Part shown: positions 55,401-64,000 of the stretch, piece by piece | How the letters are laid out: every line of letters starts with the position of its first letter | How positions within the stretch are numbered: the stretch's first letter is position 1 | NCBI GenBank assembly: GCA_973895155.1 | Contig: OZ316892.1 | Location: forward strand, 22,754,001 to 22,818,000 | DNA: 64,000 nucleotides | Direction of reading: 5' to 3' | Origin: Marsupella aquatica | Lineage: Eukaryota; Marchantiophyta | Notes under the pieces: model-generated | The model's database searches: none | Seen by the model: the letters and a program-made list of their open reading frames with translations, nothing else | What the model was told of the DNA's origin: nothing | Position numbers and translations under genes: made by a program

Positions 55401-57410
55401 CTCATCAAGCGTGGGTTTTGTAATTTGGTCGGGACTTTTTTGTGCGGGAAGCTTTGCTAGAGGCTTTGTGAGAGATTTCACAATTGCTACGTGACTGGCA
55501 GTGAGGACTTGCTTGGGTGAGAGGACAACATGTGAGCATGCATTGCAATTTCAAATCAACATTGTTTGCAGTGAAGGAGACACATCCATAGCAGGTTGCT
55601 TGACTCTAGTGCAGAACTGGGTCCATCCTACAGCAGTGGGGATCAATGTACCCATATAATCAGCTCAGTTTTAGGTAGAGTGTGATAGTGCAATGTCCTG
55701 GATTATACTTGAGGGTTACGGCATGAATAGTTTCTATTCTCATCCACTCAGTTGAATCTGCTGTCCTCAGTTTAGTGAATGAAGTCCAGTGAAATTGCTG
55801 GAAACTCAATTCCTTCCCTATCTAGCAAATGAAGATGAAAAATTGAACTCTCCTGCTGTCCATGCCCAGCCTGGCTGAACACCATCATTGGCCATTTCTT
55901 CCAGCAACATGATATGCTCACATTCAACCACTTGAGCAGATTCTTATCTTCCCCACATATGAAGTGCGCGGTGTGGGTAGCAAGCCCTACCACAGAATGG
56001 CAAGCAATGTGGGCACATGATGAGCCCTCACATGCTCCTCCTGCCCCAATCAAGCCTCATGAATTGTTCATGCCAGTCATGAATCCTCTGCAAAACTTTC
56101 CACCCAAAAAAGTCCCAACTAAATTGCCAAGCCTGCGCTTGATGAGTGCAGTCTTAGCACAAAGGGCTCACACTTTTATAGTATGCATAAACTGTGTAGG
56201 CTGATCACGCCTGTGTGGTCAACCCGAATACCATGCCCAACTGTATGAAATCCACACTCTCCCGGGATGCTTAGCCAGACCACAGATCTTGGAAGTCCCA
56301 GAAAGACTTATTGACATTGAGGGGACCCGACCAGAGGTTTTTCCCTTCCCAAGGCTCCATCAAATATTCTATTATAGAGTATTATGCTTCTTCCTCTAGC
56401 TAGCTAATCACAACTCACCTGGCCCTCAAGACCACCAAGTGAACAAGTTAGATAGGAGATAGTGCAAATAGGAAGGCAAATGTTGTCCTTGCCAACATTG
56501 ATTGTTTAGCTTGCCAAGCTGACCTTCCAAACTATGGTTTTCACTTGAAAAGTAGTTTTAATGAACACTTGGGGCTTTGGTAGACTCGTTCCTTCTCTAG
56601 TTGTGGCTGAAGACCTCCATTGGATGGTTTTGGAGTTCCTTGCTCTTTCATATACAGTGTTCTGCTCTGGCGTTCTGCCGTAGTTGGTTCCAGCCACATA
56701 CTATTGGAAAAATATTTCAACCACAGCTGCCACTCTAAATTTAGGGGCCCTGCACTAACCAGCCACTGCTCATTTGAGTAATTCAACTGTAGACCTAGTA
56801 AAGTCTGTATGTTCTCGCACTCACTTTTTATCATGGGACCCTCATACCCTAAGAGTGTTTTTGGGGTTTTCCTAAAAAATGCGAACAATGTTAGATGCAG
56901 TTTTTACTTTTCGAGCCATAAATTGCCTCCTCCGGTGAATTAATGAGATGTCACTCATACTATACATACACTAAAGTATGATGTGCTCTTTCATATACAC
57001 GAGTATTGTATGTGAAATGAATACTATAGGTTACCCAAGTTTTTCATCCAAGAACTTGTGATTCCTATCATAGAATGGGCTACTATTATGTACTGTCAAT
57101 AACGACCATAAAATAAGCGGTCAAGGCAAGCTCACGAACATCCATATTGAACTGATCTGCTTTAACGAAGCGCAAAAATGATTCCCTTCAATTTCGAACC
57201 CCTTTTGTTTGCGAACCTTTTTTTTGTTGCGGAAAGGGGGCAGAGCCTCGGAAACTTTTTTTGCAAACCTTTTGAGAGAACCTTTATTGAGAACCGCCCA
57301 TGGAATATGTAGACCTTATTTTGGGACCGCTCATTAATTGGGAGTCCCCCCCAAAAGTCCAGAATTCCTTTTGGGATTTCTTAAAGTCAGGTAGCTCACC
57401 AAGCTGATGC
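52436..57410. other. Intergenic, few features
   Basis: Contains a CCCCT microsatellite at 53980-54011, a short direct repeat of AAAAGGCCCAT(A/G)TCAC(A/C)CCTGGTA at about 54743 and 54796, and dispersed repeat D copy 2 (56690-57040). No gene is recognised. Frames at 53101-53385 and 55914-56204 have no motif I know. Confidence 0.4.
56690..57040. repeat. Dispersed repeat D, copy 2
   Basis: Aligns with 19530-19930 (CAGCTGCCACT, GGGGCCCT, ACCAGCCACT, then GGTGAA and ATGTGAAAT blocks). Confidence 0.45.
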
Positions 57411-57419
57411 AATCGTAGG

Positions 57420-57650
57420 GAGTGTAACATCCATCAAGGAAAAAGGGCCAATGTACAAAAAGGGGGACCAAAGGAAGTACAATGTAAAAGCAAAAAAGGT
57501 AGGTAGAGGACAAATACAAACTCAAAAGAAGAGGGCAAATGCAAACCCTAAAAAACCTATAAATAAGAAAAAACAAGAAATAAAGATTTACAAGGCAAAC
57601 CTGTAATGATCTAATGGTCTATTAACATCTAGTGCTGTAACTGAAGTTTA
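57420..57650. repeat. Dispersed repeat G, copy 1
   Basis: Aligns with 58660-58860 through GTAAAAGCAAAA, AACTCAAAA, ATGCAAACCC, AAAACCTATAAA, ATGATCTAATGGTCT and CTAGTG(C/T)TGTAACT. It runs into the 85-bp satellite. Confidence 0.7.
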
Positions 57651-58118
57651 CAAGAGGATATAAATTTTACTATAAAAACGTCAATTGAAGTCTACTTAAT
57701 GGTCTACTAACATCTAGTGCTGTAACTGAAGTTTACAAGAGGATATAAATTTTATATAAAAACGTCAATTGAAGTCTACTTAATGGTCTACTAACATCTA
57801 GTGCTGTAACTGAAGTTTACAAGAGGATATAAATTTTACTATAAAAACGTCAATTGAAGTCTACTTAATGGTCTACTAACATCTAGTGCTGTAACTGAAG
57901 TTTACAAGAGGATATAAATTTTATATAAAAACGTCAATTGAAGTCTACTTAATGGTCTACTAACATCTAGTGCTGTAACTGAAGTTTACAAGAGGATATA
58001 AATTTTACTATAAACACGTCAATTGAAGCCTACTTAATGGTCTACTAACATCTAGTGCTGTAACTGAAGTTTACAAGAGGATATAAATTTTACTATAAAA
58101 ACTTCAATTGAAGTCTAC
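57612..58118. repeat. 85-bp satellite, 6 copies, alternating variants
   Basis: The unit runs from TGGTCTACTAACATCTAGTG through CTGTAACTGAAGTTTACAAG to GTCAATTGAAGTCTACTTAA. Copies 1, 3, 5 and 6 have ATTTTACTATAAA; copies 2 and 4 have ATTTTATATAAA (one base shorter). The array therefore seems to have grown partly as a dimer of about 169 bp. Copies are nearly identical. Confidence 0.92.
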
Positions 58119-58179
58119 TGTGAAGAGCCTAGGTCTAGCTAGAGTGAAGTCTCTAGACCATAAGTCTATGGTCCTCATA

Positions 58180-58460
58180 CTCTATGGTCATCATGTGTAT
58201 GTGAAAAACTCATGTGGATGTACATACAAAAAAAATGCACATAAAGAAGAATGGTATATTATATATAACTATTAAAATGATATTTTTTTATCATTTTATT
58301 AACCTTTAAAGAATATGACCATCATGTGCATGTGAAATATTCATATGATGTGCATACAAAAGAATGATGTGCACATAAAGGAAAATGATATATTATATAT
58401 GATTATTAAAATGATGATTTTTCTTTAATCATTTTATTAACCTTCAAAGAATATGAATAG
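58180..58460. repeat. ~132-bp tandem duplication, AT-rich
   Basis: CATCATGTG(T/C)ATGTGAAA...GCACATAAAG...TATATTATATAT...TCATTTTATTAACCTT occurs twice in succession. Confidence 0.85.
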
Positions 58461-58659
58461 AGAATATATTTTGATGACATTTTTATTGTCCTCTCCGCTA
58501 TTCACATTCAACTAACGGATAGTTGGGGCTAGTATACTCTAAGAGTACAAGCTTCTGTTGAGGCACACTAGTACCCACTGCTAGATATCTACAGTGATTG
58601 TGTGGGCTTGAACATGCTGTGACGTCACCAAAATCCACTAACAAAAGTATGTTTACAAA

Positions 58660-58860
58660 AAATGACCAATTCCTAAAAAGTGCCAAACAAAGTAGAATGG
58701 AGTAAAAGCAAAAGCGACCGAGAGACGACACATGCACACACAACTCAAAATGCAAACCCCACAAAACCTATAAAGATGAAGACAAAATAAGAAATGACAT
58801 CTACAACGCAATAATGTGATGATCTAATGGTCTGCACCTAGTGTTGTAACTAAGTATGTA
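58660..58860. repeat. Dispersed repeat G, copy 2
   Basis: The second copy of the 57420-57650 repeat. The 85-bp unit it ends with is not amplified here. Confidence 0.7.
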
Positions 58861-59885
58861 GGTGGGACATAGATATACTCTAAGAGGGAGGTGCACTAGT
58901 ATGTACCCGCTGCTAGAGTTCTACAATGGATTGTTTGGGCTTGAGCATGTTGTAACATCAACCAAACCCAATGCAAAGTGCATTGTCGAAACAGATAGTG
59001 GTGGTCCTATAAAACCAGCCTGCACATGAATGTCTCAAGCTGCCTATCAAATGAGCCCATTGAATTCAATATAAAGCCTTCCAAGTCCCAATAGCAAGGG
59101 CGAGGAACTTAGCTTTGTGTCAGTATGATGCATGTTTTTCCTCTTTTGCCTCCAGTGTCACTGTTACGACTGTCTGTGATGCCACTCTCTTGAGCAAGAA
59201 TGTCCTACCACAACATTAGCCAGGGTAGATGTGCCATCTTGGACCATGGTAAGATCAATGCCTAAATTATGTGGTAGGGGACAAAGAAAATTGAGGACAA
59301 CCTCCTGCCTCACACTCTCAGCCTCACCTTTACCAAATGGCCAAAGTCCCAGAGAGGACTTGGGCATTAGTGTCCCTCATTTTATCATAAAAACTATGTA
59401 TCTCCAACTGTACTACATCAAAGAAGACAGAACCCCATATCATCACAAGGGTTCCCGGGTGTACAAAAATTATTGAGATAAATTAGACAACATGACATCA
59501 CACAGAACCACTCTACAACATAGAATCAATACCATTACACACAGATATGTGAGTGATTCACCTCATCTGGGCTATGTTCATGTCCGAGATGAGGCATTCC
59601 CTAATTATGCATACTTTACACATCCACCTCAGCATGGCAAGCCACAAGCTGCTCTACAACATAACACTCCTCCTCCTCCTCCTCCTCCTCCTCCTCTCTC
59701 TCTCTCTCTAAACACTAAACATGGGACATGAAAGGAGTTTTTTACAAATCATTTTCAACCTGGTGACGGGGGCTGAACAAAGGGACCAGGGAAGTGGATT
59801 ATATAAGTCTAATCATCTTTGAGGAAAGAATATGGTCAATACTCTGTGCCTTGAGACTATGCACATAAGCAAACTACTGTCTGAT
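58861..59885. other. Intergenic with microsatellites
   Basis: Holds (CTC)n then (TC)n at 59667-59708. A minus-strand frame at 59164-59367 looks weakly protein-like (PHNLGIDLTMVQDGTSTLAN) but is unassigned. Confidence 0.45.
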
Positions 59886-59890
59886 CATCC

Positions 59891-60236
59891 TGTTAGGATT
59901 TACTCTTAGGTCTAGAGTTACGACTGCACCGTAGTTAAGGCTAACCTTAGTCGCAGACTTGGTTAGGTTAGTCATGCTGTGCACACTCTATAACCAAGCG
60001 GTGTTTGCTTGGAGAGGAGGAACTCAGGCTCATTCTTACAGAGCTAGTTGAGAGATAGAGAGAGCTTGCGCTGTGGATGCTTGGGTATGGCCGGTCGGCC
60101 TAGAGTGCAATAAAGCTCATGTGTGTTCCCGTGGACGTAGCCTCAAGAGGAGGTGACCCACGTATCTCTCTATGTCAACTCTTGTGCATTGGATGGTTCA
60201 TGGGCTTGCTGTTGCGATTGTCGTCTATGCTCTACA
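59891..60236 (+). mobile_element. Solo LTR, diverged relative of the copia LTR
   Basis: Starts TGTTAGGATTTACTCTTAGG and ends CGTCTATGCTCTACA, with CATCC on both sides (59886-59890 and 60237-60241). It aligns with the copia LTRs at 28165 and 33447 over the R/U5 part (GCTTGGAGAGG, TTGAGAGATAG, GTGGACGTAGCCTCAA, TTGGATGGTTCATGGGCTTG). It lacks the 18-bp ACGTG array. It formed by LTR-LTR recombination. Confidence 0.92.
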
Positions 60237-60618
60237 CATCCGGGGTAAATGTTTTACCCGGAGAATAGATGCATGCATTGGTAAAGTAATAATTTCACCA
60301 CTGTTGTTGTCCAAGTGAATGGCTCTGTGTATATTAAAGCTGTTTGGCTCGAATGTCTGGCAGAAGTCTTTCAAAGAACCAACATATTGAGCAATATTTT
60401 TGTTTTTGTGGAGAGAAAAAGGGAGTTAATTGATCAAGAGAATATTTAGGAATGAGCAAGGGAAAACCCCTGATTTGTAGGTAAGAACTTCTTTGACTTA
60501 GCACTCATGAGGTTCCAAGTGATTGTTAGCACACCTCCAAGGGTGTAGGGGTGACTGACGGCTAAACCCAAAATTTTCATTTGGAGGCCCGGGAGTCAGC
60601 AATGCCCCCCTCTTGGAT

Positions 60619-61244
60619 TCACTCACCAGCAGTTCTCCAATCGTCACGTCTATCCTCTCCAAAGTGAAGTGTTGGCATAACCAGGTCCAAAATCTGAAGC
60701 ATATCCAGAATTGTGTGACATTTGGTGGAATCTATGACGTAGATGGGAATACAATTAAACCAGGTTAGAGGGACTCTCTCTAGGTTGCTACTCATACCAA
60801 ATATGGTAGCCAGGTTTGTGAAAGAAAGGGCTGGCTGCAATTTATTTAAAGATAGGGGCCACCATTGCCAGAAGGCAACCCTCCAAAATCAGCCGCTATG
60901 TATGTGCTCCTTTTAGCAGTTACAGGCTCATTAGACCCTACCATTGGAAATGCTCTTATAGATCTTCCGGACTCCTCCATTGTAACGGTGTGGAGGGCCA
61001 CACGGAGTAAAGCTTTAGAATGAGTGCTAATGAGTAAAAAGCCTAAACACATAATGCACTGCCAGAGAACGAAAAGCGCCAAATCCAGAGACAAGATTTC
61101 AAACCCTAAACACATATAACACATTGCCAAAGAACAACTAGCGCCAAACCCGGAGATAAGATCCCAAAGGCAAGGAAACCAAATAAAGGGGAGACAACAA
61201 GGAAAAATGGGTCTTATTTTCAAAAATCCATATAAAACTTTCAA
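60619..61244 (-). other. Coding-like fragments, unassigned
   Basis: The minus-strand frame 60840-60619 reads LSFTNLATIFGMSSNLERVP, then IPIYVIDSTKCHTILDMLQI and DLVMPTLHFGEDRRDDW, which looks like real protein. I cannot name it. Upstream (61244-60846), a ~62-bp duplication (AACCCTAAACACATATAACA-type) makes a repeated frame. Confidence 0.3.
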
Positions 61245-61634
61245 TCATGGACTTATTTTGCAGTGTCCTTTGGCTCGGGACATTATTTTGTGAAGATTCT
61301 TTGGAACATTGATCTCATTTCACTCTCATGGAACAATCCAACAAGAAGCCAATTGATGAGTTCTGAAGACCCACCCCCTTCGACAAGACGGTCACAGAAA
61401 CCAAAAGGATACGCAATCATGACACACGAAAGTTTGTAAGTACTATGTCCTGAGAAATCCACGCACCCCAATGACGAGAGTTCGAGAATTTGGTACTCAT
61501 AGATGGGCCCTTGCTTACACTGTTGGTCCCAGGTTCCCCCTTCATTGTTGGTCTTCGGTTAGACTAATAATAAATTGGACCTCCTCTTCCCACTCTTCCC
61601 CACCAGGCTCCAACGAGAGATGCCCAAGCCCAGC

Positions 61635-61746
61635 AATGGTGGCCCAGCAATGGTGGCCCAGCAATGACCGGAGGCCCAGCAATGGTGGCCCAGCAATGAC
61701 CGGAGGCCCAGCAATGGTGGCCCAGCAATGACCGGAGGCCCAGCAA
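61635..61746. repeat. 34-bp tandem repeat, ~3 copies
   Basis: GGCCCAGCAATGGTGGCCCA followed by GCAATGACCGGA, in near-perfect tandem. The Trp/Gly/His-rich frames on the minus strand are artefacts of this repeat. Confidence 0.9.
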
Positions 61747-61927
61747 TTGACTGATGAAAGAAAGGCAGCGCACTCTGATGAGATTTGGGGATGATACACA
61801 AACTTAGGAACTGGTGGGTCAGAGAATCTGTGTCCAAAGCTGCTTATTACACGGACTGATGCCTACTAATAGGTGGCTTAGCTTGGACATCGATTGTCTC
61901 TCTTAAAGTTCACATCGAATCATAATT

Positions 61928-62098
61928 ATGGAGGGATGGGATCGCCTTCAGCCATCCGCTGATCCGCTTCGCAGCTGGCAGCAAGCGGGTTTGCCTTTGC
62001 CATGGCAGCCGCCATATAATCATCATGATGAGGAGACCACAGTCTCTGAACAAGCGCTGATGAGTGAGCGAGCAACTTCCATCAGTTTAATCCCCTGA
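61928..62098 (+). CDS. Small ORF, 56 codons, unassigned
   Basis: ATG 61928 to TGA 62096: begins MEGWDRLQPSADPLRSWQQA and continues GLPLPWQPPYNHHDEETTVS. The Trp/Pro-rich composition with even codon use is protein-like, in a GC-richer stretch. No family is recognised. A donor-like CGAGGTAATG lies at about 62120. It could be a first exon or a short peptide gene. Confidence 0.3.
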   Translation: MEGWDRLQPSADPLRSWQQAGLPLPWQPPYNHHDEETTVSEQALMSERATSISLIP

Positions 62099-64000
62099 GC
62101 CAATCGCACGGTCTGTCGATCGAGGTAATGGCAGTGGTCCAGTCTATAGCCTTTCTCTTTGGCGTTTCTGTTTGCTTTACCGACCACATCGAACCAGAAC
62201 CAGACCTCCAGAGCACGTATTACATTACGGGATGAGATGGGGGGTGATGAGATTATTCGGATTTGTTAAATTTTGATTCTAGATTACGTCATGCTCACAC
62301 TCTCTAAGAAGATGTGTCTTTCGTCTCGCGCTTGCTTCCTGGAATCTGGATGTTGACGTCAGAAGCAGAAGGATCTTTGGGTTTTCACAAAGAGTGTTGC
62401 CGCGGACTTGGGGTTGGTGTTACCAACCTTTTTAGTATTGGTAATTCCTTGAGTTTGGTTTGCTCCTGCTGGATTTGATTTGTGACCTACCTAGGATTGC
62501 ATTACCTACCTAGGGCCCTACGGGTGTGATATAGCCACGGTAGACACTCGAGAGTGTGTCTTTGCAACAGTAGTGGAATAAATACAGAGAAACACACCGA
62601 ATCTAGGAAGACCCAGTGAGAGCCAAGCATCTGGGAAGAAGGAGGGGATGTGCTGAAGTCTGCGCAGGCCGGTCACTTCGTGTCTAGCTGAGCGACTCTG
62701 CTACTTGTACATGATTCATGACTTCTGTCAGCCCGTCCGTCCCCCCCCGTAATTAAGGTACTGACTGGAGACGCAATTTACTACGAGAGAGGAGTATAAC
62801 TATCACGTGTGCATTGATTCAACTATGTTACCAGTACAGTGCACGAGTTCAATTCCACTGTGTTTGGGGAGCCAGGGATGCATTTTAAAGCAAGAAGAAA
62901 GTAGAATGCAGAGCAACAGCCCAATGTCACAAAGTGGGATGGGCATGAAGTGCATTGGCAACGATCTCCAAAAGGAGAAGTAAAACATGGGTAAGCTTTC
63001 AGAAGGGCCTGGCTGGTTGGCTACTGTAGCTTCTAGGCTTCTTGCTTGCATGGTCCTCGCATGGCACACGGATGCCGGAACGCAAGCAGACTGATGTCAA
63101 GATGTCATCCTCAGCGAGGCACAATGATACTAAAGTACAGTTTTAGCATGACTGTCTCGTCTTTGTCGCAGGACTCATCCAGCCATCCAGGAGGTAGTGT
63201 CTATGCACGAGGGGAGGACAAAGTTCCGCGAGCGCACTGAAGCCCGAAATTAACGGAGACTCGGTCGCCATCGACGTAGTTATTATTAGATTATTTTGGT
63301 GTGAGATTCTCTAGCCCATTCAGATATTCATCAGCCAATTTTCATCATTCGCTGTTCACACTTCCCTCTTGTGCAAAAATTGACCTTTTCCAGATTGTTT
63401 ATATATTAGGCTGATGAATGGGGGGGGGGGGGGGGGGGGGCGGATTATGTTGTTGAGCTCGCAAGGCGAAATTCCATTGCACCCCCACTTGCAGCACAGC
63501 TCAGCGTCTTTACAGCTCTGTGCTGTTTAGAATTGCGCGTGAAACAGGCGAACTACCCAAGAGCACACAACATTTTACTTAACATTTTACTTCTCCACTG
63601 AAGAGGCGGTGAGGCCGGTCCACTTTCCACTGGAGAGTAAAATATATTTCAGCTCGTCTATCTTTAAAGTACGACTGACACTGTATCATCAAGTAATGAC
63701 ATGGACTTCGTACATGAAATAACAAGGAAAGGGCCAAAGCTGGGTGAAAGAATGCCTCCGTCGGTGGCCTTCCCAGTAGAGCACATTGGAACATCACAGC
63801 GTTACTCCACAACTTGAACAATTTTATTATCCGTTGCCACAGTGAATGAGGATGCTGTAATAATTTCTAAAGTTGAAAGTGAACAACCCAGTGAACACCT
63901 GTATGGCTGACCCAGGCCAAATCGTATCTATCGCCGTACGAGCTCCATGAACTGCACATTTTACCCATGGGAGCAACACACACTGTGTATCGAGGAGGTA
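62099..64000. other. Intergenic, nothing firm
   Basis: Contains a ~20-base G run at 63420-63440. Frames at 62803-63069 (minus) and 63579-63821 (minus) show no motif I recognise. Confidence 0.4.

Noticed and set aside
59164-59367. Retroelement-associated protein fragment on the minus strand
   Set aside because: A short stretch resembles proteins seen near some plant retroelements, but too little remains to support the call.
61542-61837. Overlapping minus-strand frames with WAxIAGPP-like repeats
   Set aside because: All three frames are open because the 34-bp repeat lacks stops. No protein evidence.

Overview
The window is nuclear DNA of a land plant, most likely a non-flowering one. The eukaryotic calls rest on intron-split genes, a copia element primed by initiator-Met tRNA, a PIF/Harbinger transposon, and a resistance-gene relic that joins an alpha/beta-hydrolase to an NB-ARC domain. 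That hydrolase-NBS architecture was described from liverworts and other non-flowering plants. The species cannot be fixed from the sequence alone.

Left part (1-16.6 kb) is the gene-bearing part. It holds exons of an unrecognised gene with a tandem exon duplication (about 0-2 kb), an intron-containing ribosomal protein uS3/RPS3 pseudogene on the minus strand (3.3-4.4 kb), a broken hydrolase-NBS pseudogene (about 4.96-7.34 kb), an apparently intact three-exon Mediator subunit 30 gene (9978-12038), and an apparently intact five-exon aldo-keto reductase gene (13653-16484).

Middle part (16.6-42.5 kb) is repeat stratigraphy. A 125-bp tandem array carries a 158-bp foldback MITE. A moderately repetitive family (here 'family A') fills 22.9-42.5 kb and was invaded repeatedly by: an 810-bp GC-rich foldback element with 8-bp TSD; a tRNA-derived SINE-like unit; an insert that carries a mitochondrial nad2 scrap; a 'family B' repeat that was itself hit by a complete copia element (28165-33867, TSD ATTGC); a 5.75-kb PIF/Harbinger element (34435-40189, TSD TTA) that was itself hit by a solo LTR; and a second solo LTR of the same kind. 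Several of these insertions can be checked inside the window, because other copies of the host repeat show the empty site.

Right part (42.5-64 kb) has no gene I can name. It holds a second family B copy (50058-51528), a large inverted repeat (51655-52435), an 85-bp satellite (57.6-58.1 kb), a diverged solo LTR of the copia family (59891-60236), several microsatellites and a few coding-like fragments.

The two intact host genes (MED30 and the aldo-keto reductase) are neighbours on the plus strand but have no evident functional link. All coordinates given with 'about' were placed by eye.
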